A stretch of 64,000 bases of DNA from Shewanella sp. KT0246 (GTDB taxonomy: Bacteria > Pseudomonadota > Gammaproteobacteria > Enterobacterales > Shewanellaceae). Both the position numbers and the translations under genes were made by a program. Every line of letters begins with the position of its first letter. Position 1 is the stretch's first letter. Under the pieces are notes generated by a model. The model saw only the letters and a program-made list of their open reading frames with translations. It searched no databases and was not told the origin of the DNA. Of this stretch, positions 28,441 to 38,250 are shown in pieces. The DNA is taken from assembly GCF_019654955.1 (NCBI RefSeq), contig NZ_BPEV01000007.1, forward strand, positions 1-64,000, given 5' to 3'.

Positions 28441-28683
28441 TTAATCTTTTGCACGATACTGATGAATAGCAGAAGTAATTGCCGCTATTAACTTAGGATC
28501 AAGTGTTGCTGATGCTGCGACAGGTGCTGGCACATGAGCAACGGCAGGTTGATTCTCTGACTTGCATAATCTGGCGACAATTTTAATGCCGACAATTAGC
28601 ATACTTAAAAATATGAATACTAAGCTCATCCCCATTATCATCACGCCTAGGGCGTTAAATAATTGCTCAGATATTGAAGTCAT
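28441..28683 (-). CDS. oadG: Oxaloacetate decarboxylase gamma subunit
   Basis: An 80-residue subunit with one membrane helix (about residues 13-35, ALGVMIMGMSLVFIFLSMLIVGIKI), a Pro/Ala-rich linker and a short C-terminal helix (LIAAITSAIHQYRAKD). This is the usual OadG plan, in which the tail binds OadA and the helix anchors to OadB. GAGGA precedes the ATG. It is the first gene of oadGAB. The upstream region has TTGGT-type palindromes that may be an operator. Confidence 0.9.
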   Translation of the reverse strand: MTSISEQLFNALGVMIMGMSLVFIFLSMLIVGIKIVARLCKSENQPAVAHVPAPVAASATLDPKLIAAITSAIHQYRAKD

Positions 28684-28882
28684 ACATCCTCTCTTGTCTT
28701 AATGTTCAATCAGCGATTGCACATAGGATCCATTTATACTGCGTAAAGCCGATGAAGTCTTTTAGGTCAATAAACGATGCACCATTTTTAAGCATCAAGT
28801 ATTGGGTTAACGCCACTTAGAATAATTATTCAGTCCATATTAACCAATTTCAGATTATATAAAACTGTTTAAACTATTAGGT

Positions 28883-28966
28883 TTGGTTATATTAAAATTT
28901 TCACCGACGAAAAATATAACCAATCTATAACAATTTTTCCAACACCTTGTAAATTGGTCAGACCAA
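28883..28966. promoter_or_regulatory. TTGGT-type palindromes upstream of oadGAB
   Basis: TTGGTC-A-GACCAA (28954-28966) is a 13-base odd palindrome matching the TTGGT-N3-ACCAA pattern used by GntR-type regulators of the PdhR/LldR/FadR group. An 11-base inverted repeat TTGGTTATATT (28883-28893) and AATATAACCAA (28913-28923) sits between it and oadG. They lie 200-285 bases upstream of oadG. The regulator is not identified. The rest of 28684-29396 is AT-rich, with no credible gene. Confidence 0.4.
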
Positions 28967-29396
28967 AAATAACAATATTCAACCACACTATATGATAATT
29001 CAATAAAAATATTGCGACTACACTGAGGATTATTCAAATTTGTAGGTTTTATTCAAAAAATGACAAGATTATGACGAGTTAGCTATAAAAAGAGATATCA
29101 AGAATAAGAACAACCAATCGCCCCAAACCTGTGCAGCCATGCTAAAAAGCATAAATATGTCATTTTTATCGCTCGAAGATGACTAAATATGAAAAAGAAC
29201 GCTTGAATGGGATGCAAACTAGTGAAGTATTCTGGCCACTATGACTAATGGTACTAACTTTCTCTTTATGGCTTTAATTTAGTAGAGAGGAAATCTAAAG
29301 CGTATTCAGTCGGAACGACTTATATATAAGACGTGTTTGTAACAGATAAGCATTGAGGGGAATTATAAAAAGATCTGGAAGGCGTGAATTTCAGGT

Positions 29397-29430
29397 AAAA
29401 AAATACCCTGTAGTGATCTACAGGGTATTT
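29397..29430 (-). terminator. Intrinsic terminator of the tRNA array
   Basis: Perfect 13-pair hairpin (29401-29413 with 29418-29430, loop TGAT, core ACCCTGTAG) followed on the minus strand by a T-run. It lies nine bases after the encoded CCA end of the last tRNA. Confidence 0.93.
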
Positions 29431-29439
29431 TCTTAAACA

Positions 29440-29516
29440 TGGTGCGGATGGGAGGATTCGAACCTCCGACCGCCTGGTTCGTAGCCAGGTACTCTATCCA
29501 GCTGAGCTACATCCGC
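29440..29516 (-). tRNA. tRNA-Arg (ACG)
   Basis: 77-base cloverleaf: acceptor GCGGATG/CATCCGC, D-loop AGCTGGATAGAG, anticodon loop CTACGAA (anticodon ACG, edited to ICG in bacteria), T-arm GGTTCGAATCC, encoded CCA. It is the last gene of the seven-tRNA transcript, separated from the preceding Ser gene by 69 bases. Confidence 0.97.
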
Positions 29517-29583
29517 AAATTTTTTACTATCACTTCATACTCAGTGCTAATTGAGCTTAGTTGCATATTCAATATATGCAAAT

Positions 29584-29677
<94 letters not shown>

Positions 29678-29683
29678 GAATTA

Positions 29684-29760
29684 TGGTGCGGATGGGAGGA
29701 TTCGAACCTCCGACCGCCTGGTTCGTAGCCAGGTACTCTATCCAGCTGAGCTACATCCGC
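29684..29760 (-). tRNA. tRNA-Arg (ACG)
   Basis: 77 bases, identical to the other three Arg copies in the array by inspection; anticodon loop CTACGAA, encoded CCA. Only six bases separate it from the following Ser gene. Confidence 0.97.
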
Positions 29761-29782
29761 ATAATTTGGTATGAATTTTATA

Positions 29783-29859
29783 TGGTGCGGATGGGAGGAT
29801 TCGAACCTCCGACCGCCTGGTTCGTAGCCAGGTACTCTATCCAGCTGAGCTACATCCGC
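29783..29859 (-). tRNA. tRNA-Arg (ACG)
   Basis: 77 bases, same sequence as the neighbouring Arg copies; anticodon ACG, encoded CCA. Spacers to its neighbours are 22 and 34 bases and differ in sequence. Confidence 0.97.
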
Positions 29860-29893
29860 ATATATAAAATGGTAAAGCTTTTGAATAATTTAA

Positions 29894-29970
29894 TGGTGCG
29901 GATGGGAGGATTCGAACCTCCGACCGCCTGGTTCGTAGCCAGGTACTCTATCCAGCTGAGCTACATCCGC
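29894..29970 (-). tRNA. tRNA-Arg (ACG)
   Basis: 77 bases, same sequence as the neighbouring Arg copies; anticodon ACG, encoded CCA. Confidence 0.97.
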
Positions 29971-30001
29971 TCATTAAATAACTCAAACACAAAAATAGCA
30001 A

Positions 30002-30078
30002 TGGTGCGGATGGGAGGATTCGAACCTCCGACCGCCTGGTTCGTAGCCAGGTACTCTATCCAGCTGAGCTACATCCGC
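30002..30078 (-). tRNA. tRNA-Arg (ACG)
   Basis: 77 bases, same sequence as the other Arg copies; anticodon ACG, encoded CCA. Second gene of the transcript. Confidence 0.97.
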
Positions 30079-30099
30079 ATCGCTTACTATTTTTTAAGA

Positions 30100-30193
<94 letters not shown>

Positions 30194-30207
30194 GTTTCTT
30201 GGGCGGT

Positions 30208-30235
30208 ATATTACTGTTTGAAGAAAATAAGTCAA
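30208..30235 (-). promoter_or_regulatory. Promoter of the tRNA array
   Basis: Leftward -35 TTGACT (30230-30235), 16-base spacer, -10 TAATAT (30208-30213), then a GC-rich stretch ACCGCCC before the first tRNA. Such a discriminator is typical of stringently controlled stable-RNA promoters; RelA is encoded in this window. Confidence 0.75.
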
Positions 30236-30640
30236 ACCCTTTTTCAGAAACATATATTCATTTGAACTGTTTTTAATCATATTGCCGACTTAAGCCACAA
30301 ATATTGTCAATTCACCGTGCCGATTTTTGTGTTTTATGATTAAAACAATTAAATCTAGTTTTAACGCTCGCAGGAAAAAGGTTCGTTTAAAATCTTTATA
30401 TCCATTTCTAGTGATTATTTGATTTATACACAACTACAAATAAGACTAGCAATACAATGAGTTTAGAAAACAGCCGTAATTAGCATCATTATTAATGAGT
30501 GAAGCCCTAAAGTTGAGAATGTTGAGACTAAAAGAGAAGAATTGGAAGTCTCCAGAAGAAGATACCTTGAAGAATTTAGATAACTAAACTGCACTATGAA
30601 AGTAATAAGCAGGTTTAAAATAAAGCATTAAATTTTAGGT
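30236..30640. other. Intergenic region between csrA and the tRNA array, no firm gene
   Basis: AT-rich gap. The only notable reading is a 30-codon frame at 30495-30587 on the plus strand (begins MSEALKLRML, Lys/Glu-rich), which has no ribosome site. I do not call it a gene; it could be a decayed remnant. Confidence 0.4.
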
Positions 30641-30642
30641 AC

Positions 30643-30667
30643 AAAAAAACCAGCTTGCACTGGCTTT
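30643..30667 (-). terminator. Intrinsic terminator of csrA
   Basis: AAACCAG/CTGGCTTT hairpin around a six-base loop, followed on the minus strand by seven T; 31 bases past the csrA stop. Confidence 0.8.
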
Positions 30668-30697
30668 AATAGTATAACGCTTCACAATTCTGATTTA

Positions 30698-30898
30698 TCA
30701 GAAATTGCCACCCTCAGGTGCAGTGTTTCCAGATTTTTCAGACTGAATACGTTGGTAAATTTCTTCACGGTGAACTGATACTTCTTTAGGTGCATTCACA
30801 CCGATACGCACTTGGTTACCTTTAACACCCAGCACAGTAACAGTAACTTCATCACCTATCATTAATGTTTCGCCTACACGACGAGTCAAAATCAGCAT
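30698..30898 (-). CDS. csrA: Carbon storage regulator, RNA-binding protein
   Basis: A 66-residue homodimeric post-transcriptional regulator that binds GGA motifs in mRNA leaders. Sequence starts [10 protein letters not shown], with the RNA-contact residues Leu4 and Arg44 (VSVHREEIY) both present. The 61-residue core is followed by a short polar tail as in other gammaproteobacteria. AAGGAG lies seven bases before the ATG and is itself a GGA site, compatible with autoregulation. In this family CsrA is sequestered by small RNAs induced by BarA/UvrY; barA is at 57.8 kb, but no Csr sRNA is visible here. Confidence 0.98.
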   Translation of the reverse strand: MLILTRRVGETLMIGDEVTVTVLGVKGNQVRIGVNAPKEVSVHREEIYQRIQSEKSGNTAPEGGNF

Positions 30899-31432
30899 TC
30901 GATTGCTCCTTTAGTCCAATCAGCATACACCAGCTTCTATCCGTAATATGCGCGTTTTAATAGTGTTAGCTTAATACAAATCATTAGTGACGACACTAAA
31001 TCAATAAAAATTTTAAGCTTTTTAGCGTAAAAAATCGAAAATCGACGATATTTGGCAATTTACAGGTCTACTTGTATCAAGCTGTTAACATTTGCAGACC
31101 ATTCTTTAGACAAAGCTAAAACAGAACCTTCAAAACAAGTTGATGCTTTCATAAACAAAAAAGCATAAAAAACTATACTCAATTAATTTACAGTGCTTTG
31201 AACCAGATTTTAATAAAAAACGATGTCTCATAACTCGTTAATCAACATCGATATTTATACTATGCCAAACCTTCAACAATCCCTCAAGCCATAAAGCAAC
31301 AGACTTTAATTGTTGATGAAATAACGTAACTCAAATCACTTTAATAATCTCATTTCATTAATAACGCTTAACTTAGTTATTTCATCAATCTTTGCTTGGC
31401 AATATCGCTTTAGAGTTTTTATCTATGTTTAA
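30899..31432. other. alaS-csrA intergenic region, no gene seen
   Basis: A 534-base AT-rich gap with stops in all frames at short intervals. It must hold the csrA promoter(s); I cannot pick one with confidence. No aspartokinase or other gene is present between alaS and csrA, as in E. coli. Confidence 0.5.
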
Positions 31433-34057
31433 TTAGCTTAAGCGTTCACTTAACCAAGGTTGAACCAATGCTAAAGCATCATCGAGCTTCTCTGGCTGAG
31501 TACCACCAGCTTGTGCCATATCTGGACGTCCACCGCCCTTACCGCCAACCTGCTGTGCAACCATAGCAACTAGCTCACCAGCTTTAACTTTACCGACTAA
31601 ATCTTTACTCACACCGGCAATTAAGTTCACTTTGCCTTCGTTTGCTATACCTAATACGATAATTGCCGAGTTAAGCTTTTGCTTCAGCTCATCTTGCAAC
31701 CCACGTAATGATTTAGGATCAACACCCTCAAGCTTTTTAACTAATACTTTAACGCCGTTAAGCTCAATCGCTTCGCCAGCAATATCAGCACTTGCAGCAG
31801 CAGCCAGCTTATCTTTTAACTGCGACATTTCTTTTTCAAGTTGTTTCACTTTATCAAGCTGAGCTTTTAGTTTAACAACCACTGAAGCCGAATCTGACTT
31901 TAATAGTGAGGCCGCTTTATCAAGTTGCGCTTGTTGTTCAGCGACATACGCCATCGCAGCAGCACCTGTAACTGCTTCAATACGACGAATACCTGCAGCA
32001 ATACCACCTTCAGAAGTGATTTTGAATAAACCAATATCACCAGTACGGCCTACGTGAGTACCACCACATAGCTCAATAGAGAAATCTCCCATTGTGACCA
32101 CACGTACTTCACTGTCATACTTTTCACCAAACAAGGCCATTGCGCCCTGCTCTTTGGCTTCATCAATTCCCATAACCGCAGTTTTTAACTGATGATTACG
32201 ACGAATTTGAGTATTTACCATATCTTCAACTTGCTTAAGCTCTGCAGCGGTAACAGCTTCAAAATGAGCAAAGTCAAAACGTAAACGTTCAGGGTTAACC
32301 AAAGAACCTTTTTGATTTACATGAGTACCTAATACATTGCGAAGAGCAGAATGTAATAAGTGGGTTACTGAGTGATTTAATTGCGTGCGGTGACGTAATT
32401 TCTTATCCACTTCTGCCGTAACAGTTTGGCCAACAGTTAAAGTACCTGAGGTTAACTTACCTTCATGACCGAAGGCTTGACCAAATATTTGAGTATCAGC
32501 AACTTTGAAAACATTCTCATCAATAGTCAGTTGACCTTTATCACCAACTTGGCCGCCTGATTCTGCGTAGAACGGCGTATTATCTAGTACGATAACAGCT
32601 TCTTGTCCTGCGCTAAGTGACTCTACAGCAACACCTTCAACGTAAATTGCAGTTACAGCACCTTGACCATTTAATTCGGTATAACCACAGAATTCAGTCT
32701 CACCTTCGATTTTCAGGCCACTATTATAATCAGTACCAAAGTTACCAGCTGCTTGTGCACGGCTTCTTTGTTCAGCCATTGCTGCTTCGAAACCTGTTTC
32801 ATCAACGGTAATATCACGCTCACGGCAAACATCTGCAGTTAAATCCACAGGGAAACCATAAGTGTCGTATAGTTTGAACGCAGTTTCGCCATCAAGCACC
32901 TTGGTGCTTAACTGATTTAATGCGGTATCTAAAATGCCTAAACCACGTTCTAGCGTTCTAGCAAATTGCTCTTCTTCTGCTTTTAAAGATTTTTCAATTA
33001 TCGCTTGCGCTTCAACAAGACCCTTACCTGCATCACCCATCACTTCAATCAGTGTTGGAAGTAACTTATAGAAGAAAGTGTCATTGGCACCAAGCTTGTT
33101 TCCGTGACGTACTGCACGGCGAATGATACGACGCAGAACATAACCACGGCCTTCATTCGATGGCATAACACCATCAGCGATAAGGAAAGAACAAGAACGA
33201 ATGTGATCAGCAATTACACGTAATGATTTATTCTCTAAATCTTCAACGCCAATGATCTCTGCCGCTTTTTTAATTAACGCTTGGAAAATATCAATTTCGT
33301 AGTTTGAATGAACGCCTTGCATAATTGCAGCAATACGCTCGATACCCATACCAGTATCAACAGATGGTTTTGGTAGCGGCTTCATTTCACCGTCAGCTTG
33401 ACGGTTATACTGCATGAATACGATGTTCCAAATCTCAATAAAGCGATCGCCATCTTCTTCAGGCGTGCCTGGACGGCCGCCCCAAATGTGTTCGCCGTGA
33501 TCGTAGAAGATTTCAGAACATGGACCACAAGGGCCTGTATCACCCATCTGCCAGAAATTATCTGATGCATATGGTGCACCTTTATTGTCGCCAATACGGA
33601 TAATATTTTCAGCAGCAACACCAATCTTTTTATTCCAGATTTCAAATGCTTCATCATCTGTATCATAGATAGTGACGCATAACTTCTCTGTAGGTAATTT
33701 CAATGTTTCAGTTAGGAAGTTCCATGCGTAAGAAATCGCTTCTTCTTTAAAGTAATCACCGAAGCTGAAGTTACCTAACATTTCGAAGAACGTATGGTGA
33801 CGAGCGGTATAACCCACATTGTCTAAATCATTATGTTTACCACCAGCACGAACACAGCGTTGTGACGTTGTCGCACGTGTGTAACCACGGTTTTCTAAGC
33901 CAAGAAAAGCTTCTTTAAACTGGTTCATACCAGCATTAGTGAATAATAACGTTGGGTCGTTATGAGGCACTAAAGAGCTACTATCGACAACTTGGTGTCC
34001 GTTGTTACCAAAATACGCTAAAAATGCGCTTCTTAATTCTGTGGTGGTCTGAAACAT
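31433..34057 (-). CDS. alaS: Alanyl-tRNA synthetase
   Basis: An 874-residue class II synthetase that charges tRNA-Ala. N-terminal catalytic core: [41 protein letters not shown] and [19 protein letters not shown]. The editing domain carries zinc-type motifs [11 protein letters not shown] and [13 protein letters not shown], which remove mischarged Ser/Gly. A coiled region (about 735-765) and the C-Ala domain with [15 protein letters not shown] close the protein. Length is normal (E. coli 876). AGGG precedes the ATG. It is followed by csrA as in E. coli; upstream, the usual recX is missing. Confidence 0.98.
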   Translation of the reverse strand: MFQTTTELRSAFLAYFGNNGHQVVDSSSLVPHNDPTLLFTNAGMNQFKEAFLGLENRGYTRATTSQRCVRAGGKHNDLDNVGYTARHHTFFEMLGNFSFGDYFKEEAISYAWNFLTETLKLPTEKLCVTIYDTDDEAFEIWNKKIGVAAENIIRIGDNKGAPYASDNFWQMGDTGPCGPCSEIFYDHGEHIWGGRPGTPEEDGDRFIEIWNIVFMQYNRQADGEMKPLPKPSVDTGMGIERIAAIMQGVHSNYEIDIFQALIKKAAEIIGVEDLENKSLRVIADHIRSCSFLIADGVMPSNEGRGYVLRRIIRRAVRHGNKLGANDTFFYKLLPTLIEVMGDAGKGLVEAQAIIEKSLKAEEEQFARTLERGLGILDTALNQLSTKVLDGETAFKLYDTYGFPVDLTADVCRERDITVDETGFEAAMAEQRSRAQAAGNFGTDYNSGLKIEGETEFCGYTELNGQGAVTAIYVEGVAVESLSAGQEAVIVLDNTPFYAESGGQVGDKGQLTIDENVFKVADTQIFGQAFGHEGKLTSGTLTVGQTVTAEVDKKLRHRTQLNHSVTHLLHSALRNVLGTHVNQKGSLVNPERLRFDFAHFEAVTAAELKQVEDMVNTQIRRNHQLKTAVMGIDEAKEQGAMALFGEKYDSEVRVVTMGDFSIELCGGTHVGRTGDIGLFKITSEGGIAAGIRRIEAVTGAAAMAYVAEQQAQLDKAASLLKSDSASVVVKLKAQLDKVKQLEKEMSQLKDKLAAAASADIAGEAIELNGVKVLVKKLEGVDPKSLRGLQDELKQKLNSAIIVLGIANEGKVNLIAGVSKDLVGKVKAGELVAMVAQQVGGKGGGRPDMAQAGGTQPEKLDDALALVQPWLSERLS

Positions 34058-34264
34058 GAAATCGCCCTAAATGGATAAATTCTATTTATCATGAAGCTGT
34101 ATATCAGCTCGAATATTGGCAACATTATATACTTAAACAAACTGAAGGTGCGAGAATCTAGCGGCTTAGATTAGTGATTTTCTTGCATTGAATAGCGATT
34201 ACGCCAATCGACAATTCATTTTACTGAGTTGAAGCGCTAAAACTTGTCATTTATCCGCCTAGCT

Positions 34265-35119
34265 TTAACAAACCTTAGCGATGACACTTATTTTGTTAGT
34301 ATTGCGGATAACCTGATAAATCCCACCAAATAGAGACAGTTGCACGCAAGTATACTTAACGCCATATTCAAATTGCCAGAATTCGGCAATTACGGGCGCA
34401 GCGGAGCCGGTAGCACTATCCTCTTTGGCTCCATATTGCGGCGAAAAGTATCGAAAAAACATCTCATTTTTATTGGCTGCTTGATAAGTGACAATCAGGG
34501 CTTGTTGAGTTAACTCACTAAACTTTTTCTCATCAAAATCAAAATTCACCACTGCTTCTTTGCTAGCTAATGGAACAATCAAATAACCATTAAAACTAGT
34601 GGTTTGTTTCGCTTTATCAAGCAGCGTCAGATTATCAACAACGACTTCATACTTTGTCATTGCATCTAAACAAATATGATTAGCGATAACTTCGGCTAAA
34701 TCCGATGATAATCTTGATGCTATAAGTTCAACGGGAGCCAGCTCAAGAGTATATGAACTATTTGGGCTAGATTTAACTGTAATATGCTTGTTTAGAAATG
34801 AGCATTGTGAAAGGTTAATGTCAGTATTGAGCTCACTGATAATGACATCTGCAGCAGCTAAGGTGCCATGACCACATAGGATCACTTCAGTTTCAGGTGA
34901 AAACCAACGAATATGATAACCGAGCTCAGTATGAATGCTCTCTTTAAAAATAAACGCACTGATTGGCAATCGGTTTTCTGCAGCCCGTTTCTGCATCAAT
35001 GATTCATTTTCAAAAACCACTCTTGAGCTACAAATTTCTACTGCGGCAGGGTTACCAGCTTGAGTATCACCACTAAATACTTGGCGAATAAATTGATTGA
35101 ATAAAGACTTTTCTGTCAT
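34265..35119 (-). CDS. PhzF-family epimerase/isomerase-like protein
   Basis: A 284-residue protein of the PhzF fold (two diaminopimelate-epimerase-like halves). Visible signatures are AGNPAAV (21-27), the helix AAENRLPISAF with Glu48 at the position of the PhzF general acid Glu45, CGHGTLAAADVI, and GAKEDSATGSAAP in the second half. PhzF relatives are mostly of unknown substrate; no phenazine genes are present. GGAG precedes the ATG. It is divergent from egtB across a 333-base gap, so a role in the ergothioneine block is possible but unproven. The gene runs toward alaS without an obvious terminator. Confidence 0.88.
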   Translation of the reverse strand: MTEKSLFNQFIRQVFSGDTQAGNPAAVEICSSRVVFENESLMQKRAAENRLPISAFIFKESIHTELGYHIRWFSPETEVILCGHGTLAAADVIISELNTDINLSQCSFLNKHITVKSSPNSSYTLELAPVELIASRLSSDLAEVIANHICLDAMTKYEVVVDNLTLLDKAKQTTSFNGYLIVPLASKEAVVNFDFDEKKFSELTQQALIVTYQAANKNEMFFRYFSPQYGAKEDSATGSAAPVIAEFWQFEYGVKYTCVQLSLFGGIYQVIRNTNKISVIAKVC

Positions 35120-35233
35120 AGCGACTCCAATGAATACTTAATTCAAGCTCTGATTAAGTTTACCCTTAGTGCTAATGCGCAATTTAACCAAAGTTTTCCT
35201 GCATAGTCTTTCATAAAACAGTCATCATTAGTG

Positions 35234-35250
35234 AGTCATAATTCATGACT
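35234..35250. promoter_or_regulatory. Palindrome in the phzF-egtB divergent gap
   Basis: AGTCAT-AATTC-ATGACT is a perfect six-base inverted repeat in the 333-base divergent intergenic region (35120-35452). A looser TTGGCA...TGCCAA pair follows. It may be an operator for one or both genes; no regulator is adjacent. Nothing else is recognisable in the gap. Confidence 0.35.
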
Positions 35251-35452
35251 ATTTGGCAATGTTATGCTGATTATTTAAATGCCAAGAATAAAATGCAATG
35301 GCAAAAATACTTTTATGCATTTAACTATATAGCAAGAAACTGTAACTATTTAGTCTTTGAATGGTAAATAAAGACTAAGCTGGATGATGTATAGGTAATA
35401 ATCTTTATTAAGTGCGAAATCAAACTGGAATTGAAAAGAAAAGGAAGTGTAT

Positions 35453-36727
35453 ATGGAGATAAGCTCGTCGCCTAATTTATCAAAACTCCTATTGTTACTT
35501 GAGCGCTATAAAGCAACCAGAGCTGAAACGAGTCAAATTTGTCGTCGTTTAGAAATAGAAGATTTTTGTATACAGCCTTGCGCTGAAGTCAGCCCACCCA
35601 AATGGCATTTAGGCCACACTACTTGGTTTTTTGAAGAGCTTATTCTAGTTCCCTTTTTAACAGGCTATGAAAGATTTGGTGAACAATTCAGCCTAATATT
35701 TAATTCCTACTATAAAGCTGCAGGATTGCATTGGACTCAGCAAAACCGTGGCCATCTTTCTAGGCCGACCGTGACTGAAATTTATCAATACAGAGAGCGA
35801 ACAGATCAATTAATAGCAAAGCTACTTATTCATATAGATTTGTTAGATAGTGAATTGTTAGATAGCCAACAGAGTAGTGAAGTAGCAAAGCTAATTGAAA
35901 TTGGAATTCATCATGAGCAGCAACATCAAGAATTACTTTATATGGATATCAAATATATCCTCCATTGCAACCCATCAACGCCTCCATATATTCAGCAGCC
36001 ACTGCCAGCATCTAAAGAAGTAACCCCATCATGGCAAAGCTTTGATAGCCAATTAACAGAAATTGGTCATCAAGGAGATGGGTATGCTTTTGATAATGAG
36101 TGTCCTCAGCATAAAAGCTATTTAACTAAGTTTTCAATATCAGAAACCCTTGCCACCAATAGAGAGTATCTACAATTCATTGAAGATAAGGGTTATCAGC
36201 AAGCGAAATATTGGCTGAGTATGGGCTGGGATTGGGTGTGCGAAAATAACATAATATCACCACTATATTGGCGACAGGTTAATGGGCAATGGTATGAATA
36301 TACCCTCCACGGACTAGCCCCATTAGATTTCAATGCTCCGGTGGTTCATGTCAGCTATTTTGAAGCAACAGCATTTGCGCAATGGCGACAATGCCGTTTA
36401 CCGACAGAGCAAGAATTTGAGCACTATTTGCGCCATCACCAAAATACCCTCACAGCTCTACAGGCTAATGTCTATCACCCCAATAAAGCCGATGCTCAAA
36501 CCCATCAAGTTTGGTGTTGGACTCAAAGCCATTATTCAGCTTATCCCGGCTACAAACCATTTGAAGGAAAACTTGAAGAATACAATGGTAAATTTATGTG
36601 TAATCAATTCGTACTTCGAGGAGGTTGCATAACGACACCATCTAGTCATTACCGCCATACATATCGAAACTTTTATCAACCACACCAACAATGGATGTTT
36701 TCAGGCATCAGGCTTGCTAAAGATTAA
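35453..36727 (+). CDS. egtB: Ergothioneine biosynthesis protein EgtB (sulfoxide synthase)
   Basis: Non-heme iron enzyme that oxidatively joins hercynine to cysteine or gamma-glutamylcysteine. From the ATG at 35453 it has 424 residues: an N-terminal DinB-like domain with KWHLGHTTWFFEE (His52, His55) and HHEQQHQELL (His154, His158), giving the expected iron triad, then a C-terminal FGE-sulfatase domain (WLSMGWDWV, RLPTEQEFEHYLR, NGKFMCNQFVLRGG). AAGGA lies seven bases upstream; a GTG two codons earlier is inside that ribosome site's spacing and is rejected. It is followed after 17 bases by egtD, a coherent pathway operon. Confidence 0.93.
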   Translation: MEISSSPNLSKLLLLLERYKATRAETSQICRRLEIEDFCIQPCAEVSPPKWHLGHTTWFFEELILVPFLTGYERFGEQFSLIFNSYYKAAGLHWTQQNRGHLSRPTVTEIYQYRERTDQLIAKLLIHIDLLDSELLDSQQSSEVAKLIEIGIHHEQQHQELLYMDIKYILHCNPSTPPYIQQPLPASKEVTPSWQSFDSQLTEIGHQGDGYAFDNECPQHKSYLTKFSISETLATNREYLQFIEDKGYQQAKYWLSMGWDWVCENNIISPLYWRQVNGQWYEYTLHGLAPLDFNAPVVHVSYFEATAFAQWRQCRLPTEQEFEHYLRHHQNTLTALQANVYHPNKADAQTHQVWCWTQSHYSAYPGYKPFEGKLEEYNGKFMCNQFVLRGGCITTPSSHYRHTYRNFYQPHQQWMFSGIRLAKD

Positions 36728-36744
36728 AGGAATTAGGGGGAAAA

Positions 36745-37734
36745 GTGAAAATATCTAAAATTGATAATAGTAAAAAAGCTGTTGAGGCAATGAATAAAGA
36801 GCAATTTGCTATCGATGTGCTCACTGGTCTGGGCGCATCTCCAAAATCACTGCAGGCCAAATATTTTTATGACGATACTGGCAGTAAGATATTTCAAAAA
36901 ATCACTCAGCATCCTGACTATTATCCGACAAAAACAGAGTACGAAATATTAGACAGCGTTAAACACCAACTTGCAGATCTTATCAATGAATCAGAAATAG
37001 ACATCATTGAGCTAGGTGCAGGAGATGGACATAAAACTCAGCTGATCATCAATGGTTTTACCGATAATAATTGTAGAGTGAATTACTACCCCATCGATAT
37101 CTCAGAAGAAGCGATGTTAATGCTAAAAGAAACCATTAGTCCTCACCCATTTGTTGAGTGTCATGGCATAGTCGCTGAATATTTCGAAGGTTTGCGTCAG
37201 GTTAGGGAAACATCTAAGAATCGACAGTTAGTATTATTTCTAGGGTCAAATATCGGTAATTTTGACCGAGTCCAAAACCAAGGTTTTCTGCGACGTCTAT
37301 GGATGAACATGGATAACAATGATTACTTACTAGTGGGATTTGACTTAAAGAAGGATGTCGATGTGTTAACTAAGGCATATAACGACTCTAGCGGACTGAC
37401 AAGTGACTTTAATTTAAATTTACTAACACGAATCAATAATGAACTTGGCGGTGACTTTGATGTAAGTAAATTTCAGCATTTCGGCGTTTACAGCCCGTTA
37501 CTCGGTGCTATGGAAAGCTATGTCATCGCCACTGAAGCGCAAAGTGTTTATATCGGCGAGTTAAAGCGCCATTTCCACTTTGAAGCATTCGAGCCTATTC
37601 ACTTAGAGTTTTCATTTAAGTTTTTAAAAACTGACATTGACTTCATCAGTCAAAAAACCGGATTTGAAGTCATTAGACATTTTAGTGATAGCAAGGACTA
37701 CTTCATTGATTCTCTTTGGCAAGTGCAGAAATAG
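36745..37734 (+). CDS. egtD: Histidine N-alpha-methyltransferase EgtD
   Basis: SAM-dependent enzyme that trimethylates histidine to hercynine, the first step of ergothioneine synthesis. The 329 residues show the family signatures SLQAKYFYDDTGSKIFQKIT and PDYYPTKTEYEIL, the SAM site IIELGAGDGHKT, INYYPIDISEEA-type strand, VLFLGSNIGNF and LVGFDLKKD. The start is a GTG with AGGGGG a few bases upstream; an ATG at 36790 would give 314 residues and has GAGG too close, so it is second choice. It lies 17 bases after egtB, certainly cotranscribed. A pyridoxal lyase (EgtE) for the last step is not in the window. Confidence 0.93.
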   Translation: MKISKIDNSKKAVEAMNKEQFAIDVLTGLGASPKSLQAKYFYDDTGSKIFQKITQHPDYYPTKTEYEILDSVKHQLADLINESEIDIIELGAGDGHKTQLIINGFTDNNCRVNYYPIDISEEAMLMLKETISPHPFVECHGIVAEYFEGLRQVRETSKNRQLVLFLGSNIGNFDRVQNQGFLRRLWMNMDNNDYLLVGFDLKKDVDVLTKAYNDSSGLTSDFNLNLLTRINNELGGDFDVSKFQHFGVYSPLLGAMESYVIATEAQSVYIGELKRHFHFEAFEPIHLEFSFKFLKTDIDFISQKTGFEVIRHFSDSKDYFIDSLWQVQK

Positions 37735-37842
37735 CTTTATTTCAGTAAGTACAAAACAGTTGGATAAGCTTTATTTTGGGATTATTAGTCAAAGACGATT
37801 TTAAAGCTACAACGAATCAATGACGACTTTAATAGGATAATA

Positions 37843-38250
37843 ATGATGGCAAATGACACTTCATATAGAGCTCCACATGATACTCATCGCAATAAACAAA
37901 ATGCGATCGCATTCTATGAGATGGCGTATTTAGGTGAACCAACAAAAGCCGTAGATTTATATGTAGGAGATAACTACATCCAGCATAATCCGGCTGTTGG
38001 TGATGGCAAACAAGCTTTTATCGATTATTTCACTGAAATGGCAGAGTATCAGGGTAAGAGCATTCGTTTTGTTAGAGCCATCGCTGAAGGTGATTTGGTT
38101 GCATTACATACCCACCAAACTTGGCCTGGAAATGATCAATATATCACTATGGACTTCTTCCGGTTTGATGAGCTCGGAAAAATTGTTGAACATTGGGATT
38201 CAATTCAGCAAATTCCGAGTGAGTCTAAAAATAACAATACTATGTACTAG
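37843..38250 (+). CDS. SnoaL-like (NTF2-fold) protein
   Basis: A 135-residue small alpha+beta-barrel protein. Typical SnoaL-like segments are AIAFYEMAYLGEP, DNYIQHNPAVGDGKQAFIDYF and MDFFRFDELGKIVEHWDSIQ. Members include polyketide cyclases and many stand-alone proteins of unknown role. AGGA lies a few bases before two consecutive ATG codons, either of which may start it. It is 108 bases after egtD on the same strand and may be part of the same transcript. Its final two codons TAC TAG form the first bases of a 15-bp tandem repeat. Confidence 0.82.
   Translation: MMANDTSYRAPHDTHRNKQNAIAFYEMAYLGEPTKAVDLYVGDNYIQHNPAVGDGKQAFIDYFTEMAEYQGKSIRFVRAIAEGDLVALHTHQTWPGNDQYITMDFFRFDELGKIVEHWDSIQQIPSESKNNNTMY

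Noticed and set aside
28855-29037. 60-codon frame upstream of oadG
   Set aside because: AT-rich, Cys/Asn-rich composition, no ribosome site, overlaps the putative operator.
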